Below are positions 9,288 to 18,746 of a stretch of 64,000 nt of DNA, piece after piece. Made by a program: the position numbers and the translations under genes. Origin of the DNA: UKL13-2 sp036394575 (GTDB taxonomy: Bacteria; Pseudomonadota; Gammaproteobacteria; Burkholderiales; Usitatibacteraceae); contig DASWEY010000026.1 of assembly GCA_036394575.1 (NCBI GenBank), forward strand, positions 8,795 to 72,794, given 5' to 3'. How positions within the stretch are numbered: the first letter of the stretch is position 1; the number at the start of each line of letters is the position of its first letter. Under the pieces are notes generated by a model. That model was not told the origin of the DNA. It worked only from the letters and a program-made list of their open reading frames with translations, and did not search any database.

Positions 9288-9613
9288 GGGATTCCCGGAT
9301 TGAAATTTGGATTAAGACGAGGAGGGCGCTGCGCCGAGTGACATCCTGTGCGCAGAAGCAGCGTGAGTTTAGCCGATGTGCCTGTGCCGCGGGTTCGATT
9401 GCAATGGCAAATTTGTAACCTTTCATGGTCGCGCCGGGCGTCGATAAAAACAGAAGAACGCCATTTGGCGGGCGTCTTCAGCCATTTTTGCTCGGGAAGC
9501 CGCGCCAATGCTGGAGTTTGAATTTTTCATTGAGGCATTGGCAGATTGAATATTGATCGCCGCCGCACATCGATAGTCAAAGGCCGACGATCCGCTTCGC
9601 GTAAAATTGCCGC
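9288..9613. other. Intergenic region between the CocE hydrolase and rarA
   Basis: 326 bp between divergent genes. It holds one copy of the dispersed hairpin repeat (9456-9520) and the predicted rarA promoter at the right end. Short frames across it lack ribosome sites and family features. Confidence 0.6.
9456..9520. repeat. Dispersed hairpin repeat, copy 1
   Basis: The left arm starts GAACGCCATTTGGCGGGC, the centre contains CATTTTTGCTCGGGAAG and the right arm is CCGCGCCAATGCTGGAGTTT. Its central segment is the reverse complement of the centre of copy 2 (17024-17090), so the core can sit in either orientation. The arms pair only imperfectly. Confidence 0.7.
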
Positions 9614-9616
9614 GTG
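9602..9616 (+). promoter_or_regulatory. Predicted leaderless promoter of rarA
   Basis: TAAAAT at 9602-9607, six bases (TGCCGC), then the GTG start at 9614. The string TAAAATTGCCGC recurs exactly on the minus strand before the RpfE-like gene at 51335. No Shine-Dalgarno sequence is present. Confidence 0.5.
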
Positions 9617-10942
9617 AACGATCTCTTTGAAACCGTCCCCGACAAGTTGGCTGCGCCGCCGGACAATGCGCCGCTCGCCGAGCGCCTGCGTCCGCGTGTG
9701 CTCGCCGAGGTGATCGGCCAGGACCATCTCACTGCCGAAGGCATGCCGCTGCGCATCGCCTTCGACAGCGGCATACCGCATTCGATGATCCTGTGGGGCC
9801 CGCCGGGGGTGGGCAAGACCACCATCGCGCGCCTGATGGCGACCGCTTTCGAGGCGGATTTCATCGCGCTGTCCGCCGTACTTTCCGGCGTGAAGGAAAT
9901 TCGCGAGGCCATCGAGCGCGCCGCTGTCAATCGCGACAATCTCAAGCGCCGCACCATCCTGTTCGTCGACGAGGTGCACCGCTTCAACAAGAGCCAGCAG
10001 GATGCCTTCCTGCCGCATGTGGAATCGGGTCTCGTCACTTTCATCGGCGCCACCACGGAGAATCCGTCTTTCGAACTGAATAACGCCCTGCTGTCGCGCG
10101 CCACCGTCTATGTGCTGAAGCCGCTGGACGATGCCGCACTGGCGCAGATGTTCGAGCGCGCCGCGACGGTGGCTTTGCCGAAAGTGGCGATTGCCGCCGA
10201 TGCCAAAGCGCAGATGGCGGCGATGTCCGATGGCGACGGGCGGCGTTTGCTGAACCTGATCGAGCAACTCGCCACCGCAGTGGCCAGCATGAACATCGAC
10301 AAGGTCGACACCAAGTTTGTCGAGACCGTGCTGACGCGGGCGGCGCGTCGCTTCGACAAGGGCGGCGACAATTTCTACGACCAGATTTCAGCCCTGCATA
10401 AATCGGTGCGCGGCTCCGATCCCGATGCCTCGCTGTACTGGTTTTGCCGCATGCTCGACGGCGGCGCCGACCCGCGCTATCTGGCGCGGCGCCTGATCCG
10501 CATGGCCACCGAAGACATCGGCCTCGCCGATCCGCGCGCACTGGACATGACGGTGGCCGCCGCCAATGTCTACGAGCGGCTCGGCTCGCCCGAAGGCGAG
10601 CTGGCCCTGGCCGAGGCCGTGGTGTACCTGGCGGTGGCGGCCAAATCGAATGCGGTGTACCAGGCCTATAACGAGGTGCGCGCCCATATCGCCCAGGACG
10701 AGTCGCGGCCGGTGCCCATGCATATCCGCAATGCGCCGACCAAGCTGATGAAGAATCTGGGCATGGGCAAGAATTATCGCTATGCCCACGATGAAGAGGG
10801 CGCCTATGCCGCCGGCGAAACCTATCTGCCGGACGGCATCGACGACCCGCAGTGGTACCGGCCGACGGATCGCGGCCTGGAAGCGAAGATTCGCGAAAAA
10901 CTTGCCCGGATGCGCGAGCTTGATTCAAAATACCGCAAATGA
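9614..10942 (+). CDS. rarA: Replication-associated recombination protein A (MgsA/RarA ATPase)
   Basis: An AAA+ clamp-loader-like ATPase acting at stalled replication forks. The N-terminal AAA+ module has Walker A GPPGVGKTT (about residues 62-70) and Walker B LFVDEVHRFNKSQQD, sensor GATTENPSF, and the C-terminal tetramerisation part contains RNAPTKLMKNLGMGK. 442 aa is the usual length. The start is GTG, with no ribosome site but a -10-like box six bases upstream. It sits between lolA and serS, the order common in Burkholderiales, although four genes and a repeat now separate it from lolA. Confidence 0.96.
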   Translation: MNDLFETVPDKLAAPPDNAPLAERLRPRVLAEVIGQDHLTAEGMPLRIAFDSGIPHSMILWGPPGVGKTTIARLMATAFEADFIALSAVLSGVKEIREAIERAAVNRDNLKRRTILFVDEVHRFNKSQQDAFLPHVESGLVTFIGATTENPSFELNNALLSRATVYVLKPLDDAALAQMFERAATVALPKVAIAADAKAQMAAMSDGDGRRLLNLIEQLATAVASMNIDKVDTKFVETVLTRAARRFDKGGDNFYDQISALHKSVRGSDPDASLYWFCRMLDGGADPRYLARRLIRMATEDIGLADPRALDMTVAAANVYERLGSPEGELALAEAVVYLAVAAKSNAVYQAYNEVRAHIAQDESRPVPMHIRNAPTKLMKNLGMGKNYRYAHDEEGAYAAGETYLPDGIDDPQWYRPTDRGLEAKIREKLARMRELDSKYRK

Positions 10943-11102
10943 AAACGAATCCGCGCATTGTCGGGCTGTTGCCGAGCCCCTTCTCCTCCTCGCGATCCCG
11001 CTAGGCGGGCGTTCCTCGCGTTCCCTTTCCGGCCTTGCCGGACCCAATTTGCCGCGGCCCTGATGCCGTGGCGCAATAAAAATACCCTCTACAGGATTCA
11101 CC

Positions 11103-12380
<1,278 letters not shown>

Positions 12381-12384
12381 CGGC

Positions 12385-13026
12385 ATGCGGACCACACTGG
12401 TACTGATCCGCCATGGCGAAACCGAGTGGAACCGGCAGGCGCGCATCCAGGGGCATACCGATAGCGCGCTGACGCCCGAAGGCGTGGCCCAGGCCGAGGC
12501 GGGGGCGCGGCGGCTCGGCAGGGAAAAATTCGATCATCTGGTCGCCAGCGATCTGGGGCGCACCCGGCACACGGCGGAAATCCTGAATGCGCCCATCGGC
12601 CTGCCGGTCAGCCTCGATGCCGGCCTGCGTGAGCGCTGCTTCGGCATCGGCGAGGGCCGCTCCTATGCCGAACTCGATGCGGAATATCCGGAGCTGTTTT
12701 CGCGAGTGCGTGAAACCGATCCGCATTACGCCATTCCCGGTGCAGAGACGCGCGCTGAATTTCACCAACGCACCACCGCAGCACTGCAGGCTATTGCTGC
12801 CGATCACGCCGGCAAGCGTGTATTGGTGGTGACGCACGGCGGGGTGCTCGGCGCCGTCTATCGTTGGCTGAACGATCTGCCGATTGCCAGCCCGCATCTG
12901 ATCGACATTCCCAACCTGGGCTATAACCGCATCCGCGTTTCAGCGGACCGCTGGCAGATCGAGACCTGGGGCGATATCTCGCATCTGCGGGACTATCGCG
13001 GCGCGATGACGGCGGAAGGCGTCTGA
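12385..13026 (+). CDS. Histidine phosphatase family protein (GpmB/CobC-like)
   Basis: A 213-residue cytosolic phosphatase with the N-terminal LIRHGETEWN motif, LVASDLGRTRHTAEIL, the acidic ERCFGIGEG loop and the second catalytic His in VVTHGGVLGAVYRW. The family covers phosphoglycerate-mutase-like and alpha-ribazole phosphatases; no cobalamin genes are nearby to favour the latter. Its last 34 bases overlap the end of the convergent mltF gene. Confidence 0.87.
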   Translation: MRTTLVLIRHGETEWNRQARIQGHTDSALTPEGVAQAEAGARRLGREKFDHLVASDLGRTRHTAEILNAPIGLPVSLDAGLRERCFGIGEGRSYAELDAEYPELFSRVRETDPHYAIPGAETRAEFHQRTTAALQAIAADHAGKRVLVVTHGGVLGAVYRWLNDLPIASPHLIDIPNLGYNRIRVSADRWQIETWGDISHLRDYRGAMTAEGV

Positions 13027-14534
13027 GCGGCGGCTTCCGCCGGAATGGCTTTTTTGGGCGCGGCAAAATCGGTATCGTCCAGCAGCAGATCGAAGCGGCT
13101 GTCCATTTCCAGCGGCTTCTCGAGCTTGGTCAGGATGTCGGAATAGTTGCGGATGTTTTCCACGAACTGCACGGCCTCGTCGCCGCGACAGAAACCGTGC
13201 TTGAGGGTGTCGTAAACAGCGGGCTCGCGCAAGCGGAGATAAGCCTTGCGCACATCGAGCCAGGAGTCGGCATCGAGTTTCATGCGCTGGGTGAGGATGC
13301 GCGCGTCCTCAAGGTGTCCATAGCCCTGGTTGTAGGCCGCCAGCGCCAGCCAGGTGCGGTCCGGCTCCTGGATGCGATCGGGCACCACCTCGCGCAACGT
13401 CAGCAGATAGCGCGCACCGCCGCGGATCGATTCGCGCACATCGAGGCGGTTCTTGACGCCCATGCGGTCGGCGGTGTCTTCGGTCAGCATCATCAGGCCG
13501 CGCACCCCGGTCGGCGAGGTGGCCAGTGCATCCCAGTGCGATTCCTGATAACCCACCGCCGCCAGCAGGCGCCAGTCGATGCCGGTGACCTGCTGCGCCT
13601 CATGAAAGAACGGCCGCAGCTTCGGCAGGGCGGTCTGCATTTTCGACAGGATTTCCTCCGAGTCGATGGCTTGGATGCGATTGGTATGTCCGTAGTAGCG
13701 GTCGATCAGGCGCGCCAGGGTGCCGTTGTTGCGGATCTTGTCGAAGAACAGTACTGTCGATTGCTGCAGATCGTAGTCGACCTGCGGCGCAAAGGCCCAG
13801 GCCAGCTTGTTCTCGCGACCGACGCTGAAGGCCATGGCGAGATCGGGATGCACGCGTTTGCCGACCAGAAAGGCGTAGTTGTCGGTCAGGGCGAAATCGC
13901 TTTGCTCGGTTTCAACGCGCTTCAGCAGTTCATCGGGGTCTGCATCCTGTGGCAGTACATCGATGGCAATGCCGGGAAAATCGCCGGTCAGTTCGCGCAG
14001 CAGATCGTGGCCGGGCGTTTCGGCGATCACCGCGATATGCCTGCCCTCGACGTCCTTCATGCTGCGCGGCTTGGCCTCATTGCTGCGATAGATCAACTGG
14101 TTCTGGATGATCTTGTAGCTGGGGCTGAAGGCAAACTGCTGGCGCAACTCGACCGTCGGTGCCATTCCGGCGGCGGCGATATGGCCGCGGCCGTCGCGCA
14201 GGGCCTCCAGCAATTTCTGATAGCTCGGCAGGACCACGAATTTCGGCACCACACCCAACTCACGCGCAAACAACACGGCGAGATCATGCTCGAAACCGGT
14301 TTCCGAATCGTCGCCGCTCTTGCCGGCGCGCGGAATATTCTGGGTGGTGGTGGGGCCGCGCAGGGTGAGAAAGACAATCTCGCCGGATACGCGCGGCGCC
14401 TTCAGCGGCAGGCGCAGCCACTGCGGCGCGTAGTTGCCCTGCTGCATGCCCAGGCCCAGTACCAACGCCAAAATGCCGCCAAGGATGGCGGCAAGAATGA
14501 TCAGCGCAATGGTGAGCTTGCGTTTTCGTTTCAT
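12993..14534 (-). CDS. mltF: Membrane-bound lytic murein transglycosylase F
   Basis: Cleaves peptidoglycan to anhydromuropeptides. One N-terminal membrane anchor (LTIALIILAAILGGILALVLG) is followed by a periplasmic SBP_bac_3-type solute-binding domain (residues about 60-280) and a C-terminal SLT lysozyme-like domain with YQESHWDALATSPTGVRGLMML, whose Glu is the catalytic acid. E. coli MltF is a lipoprotein; here no lipobox is seen and the anchor looks like an uncleaved helix. The 513 aa length fits. The 3' end overlaps the convergent phosphatase gene. Confidence 0.9.
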   Translation of the reverse strand: MKRKRKLTIALIILAAILGGILALVLGLGMQQGNYAPQWLRLPLKAPRVSGEIVFLTLRGPTTTQNIPRAGKSGDDSETGFEHDLAVLFARELGVVPKFVVLPSYQKLLEALRDGRGHIAAAGMAPTVELRQQFAFSPSYKIIQNQLIYRSNEAKPRSMKDVEGRHIAVIAETPGHDLLRELTGDFPGIAIDVLPQDADPDELLKRVETEQSDFALTDNYAFLVGKRVHPDLAMAFSVGRENKLAWAFAPQVDYDLQQSTVLFFDKIRNNGTLARLIDRYYGHTNRIQAIDSEEILSKMQTALPKLRPFFHEAQQVTGIDWRLLAAVGYQESHWDALATSPTGVRGLMMLTEDTADRMGVKNRLDVRESIRGGARYLLTLREVVPDRIQEPDRTWLALAAYNQGYGHLEDARILTQRMKLDADSWLDVRKAYLRLREPAVYDTLKHGFCRGDEAVQFVENIRNYSDILTKLEKPLEMDSRFDLLLDDTDFAAPKKAIPAEAAAQTPSAVIAPR

Positions 14535-14561
14535 TTTTTTGGCGCCGGTTCGCGGCGAGGC

Positions 14562-15536
14562 CTAGGGGATGATGACCAGTTTTCCGGTGACGCGCCGCGC
14601 GAGCAGATCGTTCAGCGCCTGCGGCGTTTCCGCCAGGGAATAGGTGCGCGATATCAACGGACGGATTTTGCCCTCGCCCATCCAGCCCAGCATTTCGCGC
14701 ATGCCGGCCAGATTCGCCTGCGGCTCGCGCTTGGCGAACTCGCCCCAGAACACCCCGACAATCGAAGCGCCCTTGAGCAGGGGCAAGTTCCAGGGCAGGG
14801 CTGGAATCGGGCCGGCGGCAAAACCGATTACCAGATAACGGCCGCGCCAGGCGATGGAACGAAAGGCCGGCTCGGCGTACGCGCCGCCCACCGGGTCGAA
14901 CACCACATTCGCGCCCTTGCCCTCGGTCAGGCGTTTTACCGCTTCGCGCAAATCCTCGTTGTCGTAATGGATCAGCGCATCGGCGCCATGCCGTTTGCAG
15001 ATATCGAGTTTGGCGCGCGAAGAGGCCGCCGCGATCACGCGCGCGCCGATCGCCTTGCCGATTTCGACCGCGGCGAGGCCGACGCCGCCGGCCGCGCCCA
15101 GCACCAGCATGGTCTCGCCGGCCTGCAATTGCGCGCGATCGCGCACCGCATGCCAGGCGGTGCCATAGGCCAGCGAAAATGATGCCGCCAGCGAGAAATC
15201 CATCCCGGACGGCAAGGGCATGACCACGGCGGCCGGCGCCACCACTTCCTCGGCGAAGCCGCCGACGCCGCAGAACGCGGCAACCCGGTCGCCCGCCTTG
15301 AGATGCTTGACGCCGGGACCGACCGAGATGATTTCGCCGGCCACTTCGGCCCCGGGTGTAAACGGAAAGGCGGGTTGCAACTGATATTTGCCCTGCACGA
15401 TCAGGGCATCCGGAAAATTCACGCCGGCGGCTTTGACGCGGATCCGGACTTCGCCCGCTTTGGGTTCGCGTGGGGGCACTTCGCCGACGATCAACTGGTC
15501 GGGCAGGCCCCACTGCTGGCAGAGCACGGCTCGCAT
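14562..15536 (-). CDS. NADPH:quinone oxidoreductase family protein (zinc-free MDR)
   Basis: A 324-residue medium-chain dehydrogenase/reductase. An N-terminal GroES-like domain contains GVNFPDALIVQGKYQ and TPGAEVAGEI, and a Rossmann domain carries GAAGGVGLAAVEIGKAIGA. The catalytic and structural zinc cysteines of alcohol dehydrogenases are absent, as in the QOR group. The likely reaction is NADPH-dependent reduction of quinones or enones. A GAGGAG ribosome site supports the start. mltF follows 27 bp downstream. Confidence 0.85.
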   Translation of the reverse strand: MRAVLCQQWGLPDQLIVGEVPPREPKAGEVRIRVKAAGVNFPDALIVQGKYQLQPAFPFTPGAEVAGEIISVGPGVKHLKAGDRVAAFCGVGGFAEEVVAPAAVVMPLPSGMDFSLAASFSLAYGTAWHAVRDRAQLQAGETMLVLGAAGGVGLAAVEIGKAIGARVIAAASSRAKLDICKRHGADALIHYDNEDLREAVKRLTEGKGANVVFDPVGGAYAEPAFRSIAWRGRYLVIGFAAGPIPALPWNLPLLKGASIVGVFWGEFAKREPQANLAGMREMLGWMGEGKIRPLISRTYSLAETPQALNDLLARRVTGKLVIIP

Positions 15537-15610
15537 TATTATTTCTCCTCAAAAGTCGCGCGGGCAGGTTGGAAGGGTAGCATGGCATATTGCTTTTTCC
15601 TTTCGCGGCG

Positions 15611-15664
15611 ATTGCCGACGGGCGGCTTTAAGGGGAATTGCCGACGGACGGCAATTAACGGGAT
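15611..15664 (+). repeat. Imperfect 26 bp tandem duplication upstream of ispD
   Basis: Two adjacent units begin ATTGCCGACGG(G/A)CGGC and end in AAGGGGA or AACGGGAT, starting at 15611 and 15637. The GATAAT at 15662-15667, a possible ispD -10 box, lies at the end of the second unit. Confidence 0.6.
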
Positions 15665-15709
15665 AATCCCGGTCTGCAAATAGCGACAAATCAATAACGA
15701 AAATTCGGC

Positions 15710-16411
15710 ATGACTACGAAAATCATCGCGCTGGTGCCCGCCGCCGGCACCGGCACGCGTCTGGGCGACCGCCTGCCCAAACAGTACCTGGCATTGAACG
15801 GCAAGCCGATGATCTTTCACACCCTGGCGGCGCTGGCCCGGGTGTCGCGCATTGCCCGCATCGTGGTGGTGCTGTCGCCCGACGACCGGCATTGGCGCGA
15901 ATTCGAAGCGGACTGGGCGCTGCTGGGCGAGCGCATTGCCGTCGTCAATGTCGGCGGCAAATCGCGCGGTGAAAGCGTCGCCAATGGCTTGCAGGCGATC
16001 GCCGCCGAAATGACCGCCAACGACTGGGCGCTGGTCCACGATGCCGCACGGCCCTGCATACGCACTGAGCTGGTGGAACAGTTTATCGATGAACTTGAGA
16101 ATGATCCGATCGGTGGCCTGCTGGCATTGCCCCTGGCCGATACCATCAAGCGGGACGACGGCGCGCTGCGGGTGGCAAAGACGGTTTCCCGCGAAGGCAT
16201 CTGGCGCGCACAGACGCCGCAGATGTTTCGCTACGGCATGCTGAGCCGCGCCCTGCGCGATTTTGTCGACGCCACCGATGAGGCCCAGGCCATCGAAGCC
16301 GGCGGCCATGCGCCCAGGCTGGTGATGGGCGACAGCGCCAATCTGAAAGTCACCTATGCGCACGACATGAAACTGGCGCGCATGCTTTTGACGGAGGACG
16401 CCATACCATGA
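15710..16411 (+). CDS. ispD: 2-C-methyl-D-erythritol 4-phosphate cytidylyltransferase
   Basis: Third step of the MEP isoprenoid pathway: MEP + CTP to CDP-methylerythritol. The nucleotide-binding loop PAAGTGTRLGDRLPKQY is at the N-terminus and VHDAARPCI mid-protein is the metal/CTP-site motif; the C-terminal GDSANLKVTYAHDMKLA is the usual IspD ending. The length of 233 aa is normal. It overlaps ispF by 4 bp (ATGA), so the two are translationally coupled. Confidence 0.97.
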   Translation: MTTKIIALVPAAGTGTRLGDRLPKQYLALNGKPMIFHTLAALARVSRIARIVVVLSPDDRHWREFEADWALLGERIAVVNVGGKSRGESVANGLQAIAAEMTANDWALVHDAARPCIRTELVEQFIDELENDPIGGLLALPLADTIKRDDGALRVAKTVSREGIWRAQTPQMFRYGMLSRALRDFVDATDEAQAIEAGGHAPRLVMGDSANLKVTYAHDMKLARMLLTEDAIP

Positions 16412-16881
16412 GAATCGGCCAGGGCTTCGATGTGCACCAGTTGGTGGTCGGCCGCAAATGCATCATCGGCGGGGTGGAGATTTCCTACGAGCGCGGCCTG
16501 TTGGGACACTCGGACGCCGATGTGCTGCTGCACGCGATCTGCGATGCCCTGCTGGGCGCGGCGGCGCTGGGCGATATCGGCAGGCATTTCCCCGACAGCG
16601 ATGCGCGCTACCAGGGCATCGACAGCCGCACCCTGCTCAAACATGTCGCCGCCCTGATCGGCGAACGCGGCTGGAAAGTCGGCAATATCGACGCCACCAT
16701 CATCGCGCAAATGCCGCGCATGACGCCGCATATTCCGGCGATGGTGAAGAATATTGCCGTCGATCTGGGCGTGGATGTGGGGCAGGTGAATGTGAAGGCG
16801 ACGACGACGGAACAGCTGGGATTTACCGGGCGGGGCGAGGGGATTGCGGCGGAGGCGGTTTGTTTGTTGCTGGCCGATTGA
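16408..16881 (+). CDS. ispF: 2-C-methyl-D-erythritol 2,4-cyclodiphosphate synthase
   Basis: Fifth step of the MEP pathway, forming the cyclodiphosphate with release of CMP. The zinc ligands are in GFDVHQL and the downstream GHSDADVLLHAICDAL; IGRHFPDSD and the C-terminal TTEQLGFTGRGEGIAA are family signatures. It is 157 aa and starts inside the ispD stop codon. Confidence 0.98.
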   Translation: MRIGQGFDVHQLVVGRKCIIGGVEISYERGLLGHSDADVLLHAICDALLGAAALGDIGRHFPDSDARYQGIDSRTLLKHVAALIGERGWKVGNIDATIIAQMPRMTPHIPAMVKNIAVDLGVDVGQVNVKATTTEQLGFTGRGEGIAAEAVCLLLAD

Positions 16882-17023
16882 ATGGGCAGTCCATTTGCTT
16901 CTTAAAGAAGCTGATGCAACAGATATAGTGCAGAAAGAAAATTCAAATTGCCGACCCTTGCACCCATGCAAGGGCGCTATCAAACTGCTCTTCTATGCCA
17001 CCCAGGTTTGAGCAAAAAAAGCG

Positions 17024-17090
17024 CAGATCGCCATTTGGTGCGGCTTCCCGAGCAAAAATGCCTCAAACACCGCGCCAATGCTGGACTTTG
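17024..17090. repeat. Dispersed hairpin repeat, copy 2
   Basis: It begins GATCGCCATTTGGTGCGGC, has the core CCGAGCAAAAATGCC and ends CCGCGCCAATGCTGGACTTT. It shares its right arm with copy 1 and its core, inverted, with the same copy. Confidence 0.7.
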
Positions 17091-17124
17091 GCCGCAATAT
17101 TTTTCGCGAAGCAAAACAGTCGTC

Positions 17125-17156
17125 ATTCCAGCTCATTTTGGTAACTGAGCTGGAAT
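17125..17156. repeat. Intergenic inverted repeat of the GTCATTCC...GGAATCCAG type
   Basis: Arms ATTCCAGCTCA (17125-17135) and TGAGCTGGAAT (17146-17156) are perfect 11 bp complements around a 10-base loop, followed by CCAG. Elements starting GTCATTCC and ending GGAATCCAG are widespread between genes in betaproteobacteria; this is one member and 26557-26640 another. Confidence 0.6.
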
Positions 17157-17266
17157 CCAGCCCTTTGTTTACTCAAAACCTACGGTGGACTTGGGATGAA
17201 GGCATGCTTTCACGCCTTCGCTGGGACGACGGCGTTTTGTGCTAGAAGCGCCGTAAATTTCAAACG

Positions 17267-18556
17267 CTACTTCTTCACCTGCGCCAACACCGTACTCGTC
17301 CACGCCAGCCGATCGATCAGCGTGCGCAGGAACTGCCGGTTGAAGCGCAACTGGCAGGAGTCCGAGAGTTGATCGAGCTGCACGTCCTGGATTTTCAGCA
17401 GTTGCACTTCCGACACGGAAATGATCGATGCAGTGCGGCGCGCGCGGTCGCCGGAGAGATAGGCCATTTCGCCGAAGCAGTCGCCGTCCTTGAGCACGTT
17501 GAGCAGCTTGTCGTCCTTGATCACCTTGACCTGGCCGGAGACGACGATGAAGAAGGCGCGGCCGACATCGCCTTCCAGCAGCAGGTTCTGCTCGCGGGAA
17601 TGGTTCTCCCAGATGGCGCCGCGCAGCACTTCCCATAATTCGGAATCGCGGAAGTCCTTGAAGAATTCCAGCTTGCGCAGCGAGTTGAATTTTTCGGCAG
17701 ACGATATTTCGAAGGAATATTTTTCGAGTTGCGGGAAGGTTTCGGCCAGTTCGCGTGCCATCGCGTACCAGGCGGGATAGCGCTGGGCGGCATCCTTGGC
17801 CATGGCCTTTTCGACGATTTCGACCAGCTTCTCCGGCAGGTCCGGGCGGATCGATTTCAGCGGTGTCGGTTCTTCATTCAGGATTTTGTTGATCATCGCC
17901 ACCGAGTTTGTCGCCTGGAAGGGCAGGCGTCCGGCCAGCAGTTCATACATGGTTACGCCCAGCGAGTAGATATCGCTCTGCACACTGGGCGGCTCTTCGT
18001 TGATCATTTCCGGCGCCATATAGGCGGGCGAGCCGACGAAGCCGTCGATCTGGGTGTGCGTGGAGGTGGAAATCTGCGCAGTGCCGAAATCGGAAATCTT
18101 GATGTCGTCGCGCTCGTCGAGCAGGATATTGGCGGCCTTGATGTCGCGGTGGATCACGCCGTTCTGGAAGGCGTAGTCGAGCGCGCGGCAAATCTTGAAA
18201 ATCACCAGCACCGCCTGGCGCACCGGCAGCAGATTGGTTTCGGTGCAGTATTTCTTGAGGCTGCCGCCGCCCACGTACTCCATGACGATGTACTGCATAT
18301 CGTCTTCGATCACCGCGTCGTACACCGCGACGATATTCGGGTGCGACAGCTTGCCGACCAGGGCGGCCTCGTTCATGAACAGTTTTTCGAAACGGCGCGC
18401 CTCCTCGGGGCCGGCGCTTTCGTCCTTGACCTGAACCTTGATCGCGACCTTGCGGTCGTTGAACTGGTCCTCGCCCAGGTAAACCACGGCAGTGGCACCG
18501 CGTCCCAGCTCGGAGAGGATGTCGTACTTGCCAATCTTGGTGGGACGCCCTGACAT
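17267..18556 (-). CDS. Serine/threonine protein kinase with C-terminal cyclic-nucleotide-binding domain
   Basis: A 429-residue fusion. The N-terminal Hanks-type kinase is intact: glycine loop GRGATAVVYLGED (18-30), catalytic Lys in VAIK (40), HRDIKAAN (136-143), DFG (156-158) and an APE-like MAPEMINEE. After about residue 290 a cNMP-binding barrel follows (LLEGDVGRAFFIVVSGQVKVI, then FGEMAYLSGDRARRTASI with the Gly-Glu and Arg of the phosphate cassette). No transmembrane segment is seen, so it should be cytosolic. The build suggests a kinase switched by a cyclic nucleotide, which is inference. No cognate phosphatase lies beside it. A TAGAAT about 70 bp upstream may be its -10 box. Confidence 0.9.
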   Translation of the reverse strand: MSGRPTKIGKYDILSELGRGATAVVYLGEDQFNDRKVAIKVQVKDESAGPEEARRFEKLFMNEAALVGKLSHPNIVAVYDAVIEDDMQYIVMEYVGGGSLKKYCTETNLLPVRQAVLVIFKICRALDYAFQNGVIHRDIKAANILLDERDDIKISDFGTAQISTSTHTQIDGFVGSPAYMAPEMINEEPPSVQSDIYSLGVTMYELLAGRLPFQATNSVAMINKILNEEPTPLKSIRPDLPEKLVEIVEKAMAKDAAQRYPAWYAMARELAETFPQLEKYSFEISSAEKFNSLRKLEFFKDFRDSELWEVLRGAIWENHSREQNLLLEGDVGRAFFIVVSGQVKVIKDDKLLNVLKDGDCFGEMAYLSGDRARRTASIISVSEVQLLKIQDVQLDQLSDSCQLRFNRQFLRTLIDRLAWTSTVLAQVKK

Positions 18557-18746
18557 ATTTATTTTTTGGCCTCTTTGCCGATGCGGATTTTACGGTTGCA
18601 GGCGAGCTCGTTTCGCTTCGGGGGATTCTAGCGCATGCCCGCCGCAGTCGGCGGCTTTTTCATCCCCTGGTCATGTGATCGACCACGGTGCCGGGATCGA
18701 ACCTACCCGGTCGGGTGGGAAATCGTGCTGGGATCACGTGCGGGCG

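Larger units (their letters stand above)
16882..17266. other. Repeat-bearing intergenic region after ispF
   Basis: 385 bp between the convergent ispF and kinase genes. It holds dispersed hairpin copy 2 (17024-17090) and a second inverted repeat (17125-17156, arms ATTCCAGCTCA / TGAGCTGGAAT). A GGGATGAAGGC...GCCTTCGCTGGGACGAC remnant follows at about 17193-17230. No gene is supported. Confidence 0.6.

Noticed and set aside
9527..10267. Minus-strand 246-codon frame over the start of rarA
   Set aside because: Antisense shadow of the AAA+ ATPase without its own start signals.
13197..15182. A 661-codon plus-strand frame across mltF and the quinone reductase
   Set aside because: It crosses two unrelated real genes and their intergenic gap; no domain is visible.
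18636..18656. GCCGCAGTCGGC hairpin followed by TTTTT between the kinase and mnmH
   Set aside because: The T run is on the plus strand, but both flanking genes are on the minus strand, so it would end no known transcript; the stem is short.
18680..18710. A T-arm-like GGTTCGATCCC on the minus strand, suggesting a tRNA
   Set aside because: No matching acceptor, D or anticodon arms are found upstream; the stem around the loop also has a mismatch.
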